A stretch of 16,740 nt of DNA from Dehalococcoidia bacterium (lineage in GTDB: Bacteria; Chloroflexota; Dehalococcoidia; Dehalococcoidales; Fen-1064), in assembly GCA_011192055.1 (NCBI GenBank), contig DUES01000003.1:1-16740 (forward strand), read 5' to 3'. Below the pieces are notes generated by a model that was not told where the DNA came from, made no database searches, and saw only the letters and a program-made list of their open reading frames with translations. This document shows positions 7,919 to 15,239 of the stretch, piece by piece. Position numbers and translations under genes: made by a program. Numbering within the stretch: the first letter of the stretch is position 1; each line of letters begins with the position of its first letter.

Positions 7919-7957
7919 GGAGCGGTGACATTCCTGCCCTGCAAGTAGCACCGCTCC
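7919..7957 (-). repeat. 9-bp inverted repeat between archaellins three and four
   Basis: GGAGCGGTG at 7919-7927 and its exact reverse complement at 7949-7957 enclose a 21-nt loop, in the 123-nt gap between the third archaellin stop and the fourth start. No T-tract follows. It may be an RNA hairpin that influences processing or stability of the archaellin message. The function is inferred. Confidence 0.5.
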
Positions 7958-8001
7958 CAACACAATTGGTAGTCTGCCTTCCGCATTGTGACGCGCCACG
8001 G

Positions 8002-8658
8002 CTAGTTCATGTTCATGACGGCGTCGAAGTAGGACGGAGTCGTCCGCTCAAAAACCAGCACTGCACCCTGGGGTGTCTTCAGTTCAATGGTGAACTTTTT
8101 ATTCACGGTCAGGTCAGTGGTCAGCGCATCCACGAGATTACCGCCACTGGCACCCGCGGTGGTGCTGCCGCCAATGGTTATCTGGAACTTCTCACCGTCC
8201 TCCAGCATGTCGTCGGCGTCGGCGCCGCCCAGCGGAGTAGCCGTCCAGTAGAGGTCTTCCTTTCTCTCATCCTCGTTCACGAACGAGATGACCACCACGT
8301 TGCTGCTGCTGGCATCGGCATCCCCATCGTTGTCAGTACCACCCGGCTCGGTGAAGTCCATCGCCTCTCCACCCAGCACCGGAGCGACCGTAAACGTTAT
8401 CTGGCCTATGGTGCCGGTTGAACCGGTGGTGGTGGCCTTGGCAATGACACTGCCCTGGATTTCCAGCGTGCTCTGTGCTTCCTCCAGCCCCGAGTAAATG
8501 GTCTCCTGGCTCTTCTGCGTGGAGAAGAGGCCGGCCGAGAGCACGGTGTAGGCGAACACCGATGCCACCACGACAAAGGCTATCAGGATGATGGCCGTCT
8601 CGAGGCCCGTAATGCCTGCTTCCCCTCTACGTATCCGACTCAGCAACTTCCTCAGCAT
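8002..8658 (-). CDS. arlB: Archaellin (ArlB-type flagellin), third copy
   Basis: A 218-residue archaellin. The class III signal peptide is [15 protein letters not shown], with cleavage after Gly15 before ITGLETAII and the hydrophobic filament-core helix (to about residue 45). The outer domain is Gly/Asp/Thr-rich and contains an acidic patch (NDGDADAS, with D-D-M-L-E-D-G-E-K further on) that resembles a Ca-binding or turn-rich surface. The C-terminus carries the shared pattern E-L-K-x-x-x-G-A-V-L-x-x-E-R-T. ATG at 8658 has AAGGAGG 5-6 nt upstream and is preferred over the open-frame extension to 8745. It lies 67 nt downstream of the giant archaellin and in the same orientation. Confidence 0.93.
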   Translation of the reverse strand: MLRKLLSRIRRGEAGITGLETAIILIAFVVVASVFAYTVLSAGLFSTQKSQETIYSGLEEAQSTLEIQGSVIAKATTTGSTGTIGQITFTVAPVLGGEAMDFTEPGGTDNDGDADASSSNVVVISFVNEDERKEDLYWTATPLGGADADDMLEDGEKFQITIGGSTTAGASGGNLVDALTTDLTVNKKFTIELKTPQGAVLVFERTTPSYFDAVMNMN

Positions 8659-8725
8659 TGTTGCCTCCTTCTGTTTTATTTCCGAATCAGCGGTTACGTG
8701 CGTTCTTGTCACCTTGTTCACCCCC

Positions 8726-10333
8726 TTAGTACAGGTCATTGACATTTTTAAGTACGGCCGGTAGAGTACGCTCTAAATGAAGCACAGACCCTCTCTCCGG
8801 TTTTAATTCGATGCTGAACTTTTGACCGGCAACGACCTTCTTATAATCATGTCCGGCGTTGTTGTTGACGTAGGTCAGGTCAACAGTAAGCTCGTACTTC
8901 TCCCGGTCCTCCAGAATATCGTCGCCGTCGTTATAGCCAAGGCCCGTCTTCGTCCAGGTCAGGTCGGTGACCTGCTGGTTTGAATCGTTGTAATAGATGA
9001 TCATGCGATGGGTCTTGGTAGTCTCGTCACTGATTACACCCCACGTCGCCTTGCTGGTACCGGTATCCGCGGTCGTAGTAAAGTTCAGTCCCCTTCCGCT
9101 GGACATGGTGGAGGCGGTGAGAACCATTGATTTGACGAAGGTTGTCATCGGGTCGGTGGTCTTGCTGAACTTGGCATCAATCTCGATGCCATCCAGGTAG
9201 AACGTGTGGGTGGCATCGGTTGGGTCGGTAGACAGATAGATGCCGTAGAAGCCCGCAGTATCGTCATCATCCCCTGAAAGGGTAACGGTGTGTTGCTCCC
9301 AGTCGGTACCGGCGGTATCGATGACGTAGGTCTCGGTCGCGGTACCACTCAGGTCAGCGCTGGTAGCAAGGGCAAAGGTGATATCGGCGTCCAGGAGAAG
9401 GTCAGCCTTTATCCAGAAGGTGATGGTGTCCCCGTTGCTCCAGTCCTTTGCCTCCATGGCGTGGTAGAATATCTCGTCGCCGACGATCATGTTCCCAACA
9501 GCCGTGGTTACCACGTTTTTCATGGCGCCGACGCCTTCCATGTAATCGGTGGTCTCGCGAGTCAAGACGTTATCGGGGTCGTCTGCCACAGGGCCGACGG
9601 GATAATCGCAGTTGTTCAGTTGGAAGGAAATGCCGCCCATGCTGGCGACATCTTCGAACATCACCTTATCCAGATAGAAGTTGTCTGGTCCATTAGCAGT
9701 AAGCGAGTCACACCAGATGCCGTAGTAGAGATCGACGTCAAAATCGGTGTCGTGGTCCACGTCAACGGTGTACCTCTGCCAGCCGGTGCCGGTGACGCTG
9801 GTGTCTATGGCAAGGTCTAGGAGTGCAGTACCACCACTCAGGGTAGCATCACTGTCTACGGCAAATGTGAGTTCCTGGTCAAGATCGGCGTCGACTTTGA
9901 GCCAGAAGACTATAGTGTCGCCGATGGTCAGGTCCATTGCCTCCATGGCGTGTACCACCAGCGTTTCGTCTGCCGCCGTAGCGTCAGCTACAACGGCCTT
10001 CAGGCTGGCGCTGCCTTCCCAGTACTCCGTCGTTTCCCGGGTCATAGTGACGTCATCAGCATCGGGAGTCCAGGCGGTCGGGTAGTCGCAGTCGTTGAGC
10101 TCGGCCCGGCCGACAACTGACACGCTACCTTTGACCTCCAGTGTGCTCTGGGCCTCCTCCAGTCCCGAGTGGACAGCCTGCTCGCTCTTCTGACTGGAGA
10201 ACAGACCCGCGGAAAGCACAGTGTAAGCGAAGACCGCGGCAACCACGACAAATGCAATGAGGATGATTGCCGTCTCCAGCCCGGTGATACCCATTTCCTC
10301 GCAACGGATTCGCTTGAATAATCTAACTAGCAT
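8726..10333 (-). CDS. arlB: Giant archaellin with two inserted CBM-like beta-sandwich domains
   Basis: A 535-residue archaellin, more than twice the length of its paralogs. The signal peptide is [15 protein letters not shown], with cleavage after Gly15 before ITGLETAII and the core helix. A 310-residue insertion follows the first outer-domain strand: two tandem repeats at about 79-233 and 239-387, with a 160-residue period. Each starts L-N-x-C-D-Y-P, then TRETT-x-Y-x-E-G, H-A-M-E-A, F-W-[L/I]-K-[V/A]-D and F-Y-L-D. This layout recalls jelly-roll carbohydrate-binding modules (CBM4/9- or CBM11-like). The archaellin fold then resumes (about 395-535) with the common C-terminus. ATG at 10333 follows AGGAGG by 4 nt; the in-frame ATG at 10348 lies upstream of that site. 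This is probably a filament subunit that displays a glycan- or surface-binding domain. Confidence 0.92.
   Translation of the reverse strand: MLVRLFKRIRCEEMGITGLETAIILIAFVVVAAVFAYTVLSAGLFSSQKSEQAVHSGLEEAQSTLEVKGSVSVVGRAELNDCDYPTAWTPDADDVTMTRETTEYWEGSASLKAVVADATAADETLVVHAMEAMDLTIGDTIVFWLKVDADLDQELTFAVDSDATLSGGTALLDLAIDTSVTGTGWQRYTVDVDHDTDFDVDLYYGIWCDSLTANGPDNFYLDKVMFEDVASMGGISFQLNNCDYPVGPVADDPDNVLTRETTDYMEGVGAMKNVVTTAVGNMIVGDEIFYHAMEAKDWSNGDTITFWIKADLLLDADITFALATSADLSGTATETYVIDTAGTDWEQHTVTLSGDDDDTAGFYGIYLSTDPTDATHTFYLDGIEIDAKFSKTTDPMTTFVKSMVLTASTMSSGRGLNFTTTADTGTSKATWGVISDETTKTHRMIIYYNDSNQQVTDLTWTKTGLGYNDGDDILEDREKYELTVDLTYVNNNAGHDYKKVVAGQKFSIELKPERGSVLHLERTLPAVLKNVNDLY
9173..9619 (-). repeat. 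Inserted CBM-like domain, second copy
   Basis: This stretch encodes residues about 239-387 of the giant archaellin. It repeats the order of motifs in the first copy: L-N-N-C-D-Y-P, T-R-E-T-T-D-Y, H-A-M-E-A, F-W-I-K-A-D, G-x-Y, F-Y-L-D-G. It lacks the second Cys seen in copy one. Divergence between the copies suggests an old duplication. Confidence 0.8.
9635..10099 (-). repeat. Inserted CBM-like domain, first copy
   Basis: This stretch encodes residues about 79-233 of the giant archaellin. Motifs in order: [43 protein letters not shown]. Two Cys residues could form a disulfide. The final F-Y-L-D strand is typical of CBM-like jelly rolls. Confidence 0.8.
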
Positions 10334-10416
10334 TTTTCCTCCTCTCAACTAGCTTGTTCCGCATCCTGATTAAACGTGCAAATAATCACATCTTCTTCCT
10401 CACGCCTCCTTAATCA

Positions 10417-11022
10417 TTAATACAGATTCACAATCTGACTCACTTTGGGCGGGAACGTCCGCTCAACCTGAAGAACTGATCCATTCGGCGGCCGTAATTC
10501 AAGATTGATATTCGTGTACGCCTGCACCTTCTGCGAATCATCAGCCGCCCCGTTATTCACGGCGGAGAGGTCCACCGTGATCTGGAATATCTCATTGGAA
10601 TCAAGGAGATTGTCAACACCAGTGGAGACCACTTTGGTGAGGGTCCAGTCAAGGGAGGGGTATTGCTGGTACTCGTCGTGGTAAGAAATTGTCACCTTGT
10701 TATCGCCCCCTGAGGTATCAGTCAAGTCAACCGCCTCACCGCCGGACACGGTTGCCACGCATAATATCACTTCGGTAGCAAAGTAAGTATCGGACAGCAG
10801 GTCCAGCTCCATCCTGGCCAGAACACTGCCTCGCAACTCAACACTCCCCCGGGTCTCCTCAAGTCCCTGGTGAATCGCTTCCTTCGCTTTCTGCGAAGAG
10901 TAGAGCCCCGCTGAAAGGACCACGTAGGCAAACACGGAAGCAACCATGACAAAGGCAATGAGAACAATGGCTGTTTCCAGACCTGTGATTCCTCGCTGTC
11001 GGTTTTCTGTTTCTCGTGACAA
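10417..11022 (-). CDS. arlB: Archaellin (ArlB-type flagellin), first gene of the operon, TTG start
   Basis: A 201-residue archaellin. The signal peptide is short, MSRETENRQRG, with cleavage after Gly11 before ITGLETAIV and the core helix. The outer domain is beta-rich, with the family C-terminus ending near V-N-L-Y, as in the giant copy. The only plausible start is TTG at 11022, preceded by GGTGG at 4 nt; no in-frame ATG or GTG lies upstream within about 90 nt. The other three archaellins have ATG and strong GGAGG sites, so this copy is probably translated less and may be a minor or basal filament protein. It is the first gene of the block and abuts the divergent regulatory region. The start assignment is less certain than for its paralogs. 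Confidence 0.88.
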   Translation of the reverse strand: MSRETENRQRGITGLETAIVLIAFVMVASVFAYVVLSAGLYSSQKAKEAIHQGLEETRGSVELRGSVLARMELDLLSDTYFATEVILCVATVSGGEAVDLTDTSGGDNKVTISYHDEYQQYPSLDWTLTKVVSTGVDNLLDSNEIFQITVDLSAVNNGAADDSQKVQAYTNINLELRPPNGSVLQVERTFPPKVSQIVNLY

Positions 11023-11186
11023 TATGCCACCACTTCTCGCTCCGTGTGTTGGGTAGACTACTTCAATGTAGCGCTTAACGGTACCTGCGAACCATTGAGT
11101 ATTGTGGTGTTTGGAGTGGTAAATCGCCCACTACCTCACTGGTAGAAGTAAGGTATCAGGACTTGGGGGGAAAGACGGTATGAATT

Positions 11187-11200
11187 GGTACTAAAGTATC
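11187..11200. promoter_or_regulatory. Near-palindromic 14-bp site, possible operator
   Basis: GGTACTAAAGTATC has 6-nt half sites that match at 5 of 6 positions around a 2-nt centre. It lies in the divergent region about 165 nt upstream of the archaellin start. LuxR-type HTH dimers bind inverted repeats, so it is a candidate site, but short palindromes are common by chance. Confidence 0.25.
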
Positions 11201-11225
11201 ATGCCAAGACGCCTGCCGGTAGGGC

Positions 11226-11231
11226 ATTATA
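11226..11231 (-). promoter_or_regulatory. Candidate -10 element for the archaellin operon
   Basis: A perfect TATAAT on the minus strand within CTTTTATATAATGCC. The nearest -35-like hexamer (TTGCCA at 11244-11249) is only 12 nt away, too close for a standard sigma-70 promoter. A start here would give a leader of nearly 200 nt. The TTTATATA core also resembles an archaeal TATA box. Confidence 0.3.
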
Positions 11232-11355
11232 TAAAAGCCTATCTGGCAAAACGTACACTGATTGCGTTAATGCACCCATCTGTTCGATGGATTACAACAA
11301 TCTCAGATGTATCAGTCGGTAATCACAGTAATGGTGGAACAGGAGGGGCATCAAC

Positions 11356-12063
11356 ATGACCGGTAATCGATCAAGCAAGGTACGTATCTACGTAATCGAG
11401 GAGCAAGACATATATACGGAAGCGTATAAGTGTTTTTTCCCAGCGGAAGGCCATTTCACCCTTATGAATGTTGTCAGCGGTACCGAATTCGAAGCTGCCC
11501 GGCAAGAGCTGCCGATACTCAGACCTGATGTAGTCATTCTGAGTACCAAGCGGCTTGACGAGACCACACTTGAGCAACTGAGGTATATCCGCACTCAGTC
11601 TCCTGACATGGGAGTAGTCCTGATAACCTTCCAATATAATATAGAGAGTATTCCACACCTGAAGAGCCTTGCGGCCAGTTCCGGACCTGGTATGGCATTA
11701 CTGTTAAGGCAGTCACTTGACCGGATTGAGCAGCTGCACAGTGCAATCTGGGCAGTCACAGACGGGCAGGTTATCCTTGACCCGGTGCTTGGGACGCTGA
11801 TGTTTACCGATAAGGAGGAACATCCATTCATGAAATTACTCACTCCCAGGGAACTGGAGGTTATGGGCCTTCTTGCCGAGGGTTACACGAATACCTCCAT
11901 GGCTGATGCCCTCTGCATAGACATCAGGACCGTCCAGCATCACATAGAGAACATGTACAGCAAGCTCCGGGCAGAGGAGTGTTTTGACGGGAAGCACCCA
12001 AGAGTAAGTGCGACAAGGCTTTACCTCGAGACGAGCGGTAAGCTAATGACCAAGGTCAGGTAG
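11356..12063 (+). CDS. LuxR-family regulator with atypical receiver-like domain
   Basis: A 235-residue NarL/LuxR-type protein. The C-terminal HTH (about 160-205) begins LTPRELEVMGLLAEG and continues with ADALCIDIRTVQHHIENMYS, a clear LuxR signature, so it binds DNA as a dimer. The N-terminal half (about 9-125) follows the receiver-fold strand pattern, with the acidic pair at E15/E16. But the phosphoacceptor place has Ser63 (in the motif PDVVILS) and the usual Lys is replaced by Arg118. It is therefore probably not controlled by ordinary aspartyl phosphorylation. ATG at 11356 follows AGGAGGGG by 7 nt. Divergent from the archaellin operon, it is the best local candidate for its regulator, by inference. 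Confidence 0.88.
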   Translation: MTGNRSSKVRIYVIEEQDIYTEAYKCFFPAEGHFTLMNVVSGTEFEAARQELPILRPDVVILSTKRLDETTLEQLRYIRTQSPDMGVVLITFQYNIESIPHLKSLAASSGPGMALLLRQSLDRIEQLHSAIWAVTDGQVILDPVLGTLMFTDKEEHPFMKLLTPRELEVMGLLAEGYTNTSMADALCIDIRTVQHHIENMYSKLRAEECFDGKHPRVSATRLYLETSGKLMTKVR

Positions 12064-12365
12064 AGTAGAGGAATATGTGTCTCGTCCCGATGCGCATCCC
12101 GGTCTGAAAGGCGTGCTCCGTAAGTCCAGGTAAAGTGCGGAAAAGCAGCCGTAGTTGCCAACTCTAACCCGGTAAGATTTCCGGTGGTTCCCACACCAGA
12201 TTCGTTTTCAGAGTCTGGCAGTTGGCTGAATAGTATAGAGGTAGTGCTGATGGACAGAGGACTTTCCTCCTGACAGCACCGGACCATTGGCGAGAGCGCC
12301 CAGAAGTCCTCTGTCCGCGAAACCGGTTCCGTTGGAACGTTATTTCCCGGTAAAGGCGAACGGCG
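12064..12365 (+). other. 302-nt structured intergenic leader before the histidine kinase
   Basis: There is no ORF of note on either strand. It contains several inverted repeats: CCAGA...TCTGG at about 12195-12217, GTGCTG...CAGCAC at 12244-12279, the 13-bp perfect repeat 12252-12264/12304-12316, and a GGCG-AGAG-CGCC hairpin at 12289-12300. No T-tract is present. It may be a regulatory 5' leader of the kinase gene. Confidence 0.5.
12252..12316 (+). repeat. 13-bp perfect inverted repeat upstream of the histidine kinase
   Basis: GGACAGAGGACTT at 12252-12264 is the exact reverse complement of 12304-12316, with a 39-nt internal segment that itself contains a GGCG/CGCC hairpin. The pairing crosses the GTGCTG/CAGCAC pairing at 12244-12279, so the two are mutually exclusive or form a pseudoknot. 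The repeat ends about 50 nt before the kinase start. Confidence 0.6.
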
Positions 12366-13913
12366 ATGGAAAATCTCACACTTGTCACCAAAGTAGACAA
12401 GACATCACAGTACGACCAGGTGACGATAAACCAGATACTGGAAACTGTTGGTGCTGGCGTCGTCATAACAGATTTGAAGGCAATCATCACCGAAGCGAAT
12501 AGTAGAGCAGCCATGATTCTTGCCCTGGGGTCCCGAGACGCGCTGATTGGAAAATGCAGCCTTGACCTGTTCGCTCCTTATGACCGTCAAAGAGCAGTAC
12601 AGAACCTCCGGGAACTGCTGGAACAGGGGGCATATGTTACTGTCGAGTATACTCTTGTCAGGACGGATGGCACTGAGCTTCACCTAAATATAGGCAGTGA
12701 TGTACTGAGAGACACCGCGCGTAACGAGGTTGGCTTCGTCCTCACTCTGATTGAAATCACCGGACCCGAGCGTACCTGGCAGATGCTGGGGAACTCCGAG
12801 GTGAAGCTGTGGAGTATGCTGGACTCGGTCTCCGACGGGATTGTGATTATGGACCTGAAGGGTGTTGTCGTCCGGGTCAATCAGAGAGTAGCCGAAATGC
12901 ATGGGGTGGATTCCAGGGAAGCAGTCCTGGGGAAAAACGCCCTCCAGTTCGTGGCTCAACGGGACCGTAAGAGGGCCATGGAAGGACGGAAGAAGGCTCT
13001 GGAACAGGGAACTGCCAGAGATATCGAATACACCTTTATCAGAGTTGACGGCTCGGAATTTCCCGGTGAAACAAGCACCAGTGTACTGGAGAATGACAAG
13101 AATAACCCATTCGCTCTGATAACAATTGTCAGGGACATTACCGAGCGTAAACAGCAACAGGAAAGCCTGCAAAAACTGTACAGGCAAGAGAAGAAACTAC
13201 GTAAGAAGCTGGAATCAGAGATACAGAAGAGAGTGGAATTAACACGTGCCCTTGTGCACGAACTTAAAACTCCAATAACGCCGGTGATGGCTTCCAGTGG
13301 GCTGCTTGTAGCGGAACTAAGGACTGAACCCTGGCTCAGCCTGGCTCAGAACATCCACAGAGGCGCCATCAATCTAAACAGAAAAATCAACGAACTACTG
13401 GACATGGCGAAGGGTGAACTCGGTATACTCAAGCTGAAGCTTGGAACAGTCTCTCCCCAGAAACTACTGCAGGAAGTAGTAACCGAAATGACCCCACTGG
13501 CTGTGCGCCGGAATCATAACCTCACGTTGCAGGCACAATCACTTCCGGTGAACATTTATGTTGATAAGATCCGCCTCCAGCAGGTCCTGTTTAACCTGTT
13601 GAACAACGCCTGTAGATTCACCCGCGAGGGAGGTAATATCACGGTCAGAGTCAAACAGGAACAGGACTACCTGATAGTAGAGGTTGAGGATACGGGACCA
13701 GGATTGACTGCAGAGGATCAGCAGCATATCTTCGAGCCATATCATTTCATGGAAAGAGATAGAGAGCGCCTGAGTGGATTGGGGTTAGGCCTGTCCCTGT
13801 GCAAGAACCTGGTAGAGTTGCACAGAGGGGAGATATGGGTCAAGAGTGAGAAGGGTAAGGGGTGCACCTTCGGTTTTTCGGTGCCGCTTAATCCTTCTCT
13901 CCCTGCCAGGTAA
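12366..13913 (+). CDS. Soluble PAS-PAS sensor histidine kinase
   Basis: A 515-residue cytoplasmic kinase with no membrane segment. It has two PAS domains (about 20-133 and 145-260) that look like tandem duplicates: both contain the pattern E-Y-T-[L/F]-[V/I]-R-x-D-G-[T/S]-E. A coiled coil follows (263-290), then HisKA with the H-box VHELKTPITP (His298). The HATPase domain (about 362-508) has the N-box LFNLLNNACRFT, G1 EDTGPGL and G2 GLGLGLSLCKNL. It autophosphorylates His298 and passes phosphate to a receiver, most simply the single-domain regulator directly downstream. The bound ligand or cofactor of the PAS domains cannot be told. ATG at 12366 has only a weak ribosome site (AAAGG about 8 nt upstream), which fits control by the structured leader. 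Confidence 0.93.
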   Translation: MENLTLVTKVDKTSQYDQVTINQILETVGAGVVITDLKAIITEANSRAAMILALGSRDALIGKCSLDLFAPYDRQRAVQNLRELLEQGAYVTVEYTLVRTDGTELHLNIGSDVLRDTARNEVGFVLTLIEITGPERTWQMLGNSEVKLWSMLDSVSDGIVIMDLKGVVVRVNQRVAEMHGVDSREAVLGKNALQFVAQRDRKRAMEGRKKALEQGTARDIEYTFIRVDGSEFPGETSTSVLENDKNNPFALITIVRDITERKQQQESLQKLYRQEKKLRKKLESEIQKRVELTRALVHELKTPITPVMASSGLLVAELRTEPWLSLAQNIHRGAINLNRKINELLDMAKGELGILKLKLGTVSPQKLLQEVVTEMTPLAVRRNHNLTLQAQSLPVNIYVDKIRLQQVLFNLLNNACRFTREGGNITVRVKQEQDYLIVEVEDTGPGLTAEDQQHIFEPYHFMERDRERLSGLGLGLSLCKNLVELHRGEIWVKSEKGKGCTFGFSVPLNPSLPAR

Positions 13914-13935
13914 GATAATGAACCGGGAGGCAATG

Positions 13936-14388
13936 ATGAATGTAAAGACTCTGATTATTGAAGACGACCAGGAGATTACAGAGTCCATATCCCTGGCCTT
14001 CAAATTCTATTGGCCCGAGGTCGAAGTCATCTACACGAACCTGGGAGAGAGAGGAATAGAGATGGTAAGAACAGAAACTCCTCATGCCGTAATTCTGGAC
14101 CTGGGGCTTCCTGATATATCCGGATTCGAAGTGTTACAGCAGATTCGGTCTATCTCTTCTGCGCCTGTCATAGTCCTCACTGTCAGGTCAGAGGAAGATG
14201 AATTCACGAAGGCTCTTAAAGGCAAGACCAACGACTGCATAGTTAAACCGTTCCAGCATCAACGTCTGCTGGAAAGTGTCCAGACTCACGTGGATAGATG
14301 GATAGCCAGTCAGGCGGGGTCGGATTTGTCATCCCCTTATCTCTGGCAAGGTCCGGCCAGGGAAATCAGCGCAGCACCCCGGCTGTAA
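13936..14388 (+). CDS. Single-domain response regulator (receiver only)
   Basis: A CheY/OmpR-like receiver of 150 residues. Acidic pocket residues D10/D11 (motif IIEDD), phosphoacceptor Asp55 (VILDLGLPD), Thr82 and Lys104 (IVKPF) are all present. After the receiver (about 1-122) there is only a 28-residue tail and no DNA-binding domain, so it works by protein contact or as a phosphate relay. Its start lies 22 nt after the kinase stop; GGGAGG at 13925-13930 precedes two adjacent ATGs (13933 and 13936), and an earlier ATG at 13918 lacks a good site. It very probably partners the kinase. Whether it acts on the archaellum, on the LuxR-like protein or elsewhere is unknown. Confidence 0.9.
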   Translation: MNVKTLIIEDDQEITESISLAFKFYWPEVEVIYTNLGERGIEMVRTETPHAVILDLGLPDISGFEVLQQIRSISSAPVIVLTVRSEEDEFTKALKGKTNDCIVKPFQHQRLLESVQTHVDRWIASQAGSDLSSPYLWQGPAREISAAPRL

Positions 14389-14555
14389 GATGTCACCCTG
14401 TTCTGCCAACAGCAGTGAGAAGCTGGAAACAGAACCTTCCAGAGGCTCGTTAATAATGCGAATATCAGACCATTCGGCCTTACCGCTACCACCGATTTCG
14501 TCTTTATGTGAGGAATAGACGGCGCTAAGGTATGCAAAGAGAGGCAATTCTCCAA
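14389..14555. other. Convergent intergenic region
   Basis: This lies between the stop codons of the receiver gene and the methyltransferase. A weak hairpin, CTGGAA at 14423-14428 with TTCCAG at 14437-14442, has no T-tract on either strand. I see no convincing gene. Confidence 0.5.
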
Positions 14556-15182
14556 TCACATTACCTGGTAGACCCATACCTGGTGATATACTTCAGGTTC
14601 TCCTTTCGGCAGAGGTTGGAACTCCTGGCTCATTTCAGTGAATCTCCACTTTCCTTCCGCCACAAGGGCCTCCTGTTTCTCCTTGAAACCGCTTTCCCGG
14701 TACACGTCTGGCCGGAGTGAAAACACGATATATCCCCCGGACCTGGTTACCCGGATTAATTCGTCAAATGAGCTGGCCGGAGCATGACCGACTGTGAGTA
14801 CGCCAATGCTGATAACAGCATCGAAGGAACCGGTAGCAAAATTCAGGGATTCACCCATCACCATCCGGTGAAATTCAGTGTAAGCGTTTTTTTTCTTTGC
14901 TTCATCAAGCATACCTTGTGACAGGTCCATAGCCACCAGATTGCCATAACCCTGTTCAGCCAGCAGTCTGCCTACCAGTCCGGTACCGGCACCGGCATCG
15001 AGTATCCTTGCTTCTTTAGGTACATAGTGAACGAAGAAATCAACTGCCCACTGTGGTCCCAGCCAGCCAAACTCCTCATTGAGGTCAGCATCATAATCTT
15101 TGGCCCACTGGTCGTAGCGCTCCGACAACTCATTGTTATCGCGTGAAGAGTAAATCCACTGGACCTTGTCGCGTCTCTCCAT
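14556..15182 (-). CDS. Class I SAM-dependent methyltransferase (Methyltransf_11/25-like)
   Basis: A 208-residue soluble methyltransferase. Motif I, ILDAGAGTGLVG (about 60-71), binds the SAM methionine part. The acidic residue after strand 2 is D86 in LVAMDLSQGML. The post-motif region FDAVISIGVLTVGHAP (about 120-135) and the VTRSGGYIVFSLRPD strand (about 145-159) fit the fold. The N-terminus has a WAKDYDADL segment common in WBSCR27/UbiE-like enzymes. The substrate cannot be predicted. ATG at 15182 has a strong AAGGAGG site. It lies 57 nt downstream of the glycyl radical enzyme in the same direction, so it is probably cotranscribed, but a functional link is unproven. Confidence 0.9.
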   Translation of the reverse strand: MERRDKVQWIYSSRDNNELSERYDQWAKDYDADLNEEFGWLGPQWAVDFFVHYVPKEARILDAGAGTGLVGRLLAEQGYGNLVAMDLSQGMLDEAKKKNAYTEFHRMVMGESLNFATGSFDAVISIGVLTVGHAPASSFDELIRVTRSGGYIVFSLRPDVYRESGFKEKQEALVAEGKWRFTEMSQEFQPLPKGEPEVYHQVWVYQVM

Positions 15183-15239
15183 TATTCTCCTCCTTTTGTG
15201 CTGTAAGGCTTTCTTTGCTTATCTTATTGGTATCGGGGC

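Larger units (their letters stand above)
11023..11355. other. Divergent intergenic region between archaellin operon and LuxR-type gene
   Basis: A 333-nt non-coding stretch, AT-rich near 11226-11236. It holds a TATAAT-like hexamer on the minus strand, a near-palindrome GGTACTAAAGTATC at 11187-11200, and the AGGAGGGG ribosome site of the plus-strand gene at 11341-11348. It should contain the promoters for both directions. I see no tRNA or small ORF of note. Confidence 0.6.

Noticed and set aside
7879..7986. Upstream extension of the fourth archaellin
   Set aside because: The extension places 36 residues before a standard class III signal peptide and spans the strong ribosome site and a hairpin.
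7216..8421. Long plus-strand ORF (401 residues) opposite two archaellins
   Set aside because: It runs antisense to two well-supported archaellin genes with signal peptides and ribosome sites, and its translation shows no domain or coherent pattern.
8659..8745. Upstream extension of the third archaellin
   Set aside because: It overlaps the end of the giant archaellin gene and would bury the signal peptide; AAGGAGG supports the ATG at 8658.
11196..11212. Sigma-54-like TGGCATG element on the minus strand
   Set aside because: The required GC of the -12 element is missing.
11244..11249. TTGCCA as -35 for the archaellin promoter
   Set aside because: The spacer to TATAAT is only 12 nt, too short for a sigma-70 promoter.
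12684..13187. Minus-strand ORF of 167 residues opposite the kinase
   Set aside because: It is antisense to clear PAS and coiled-coil segments of the histidine kinase and shows no recognisable motif.
14423..14442. Hairpin as terminator for the receiver gene
   Set aside because: The stem is only 6 bp and there is no T-tract on either strand.
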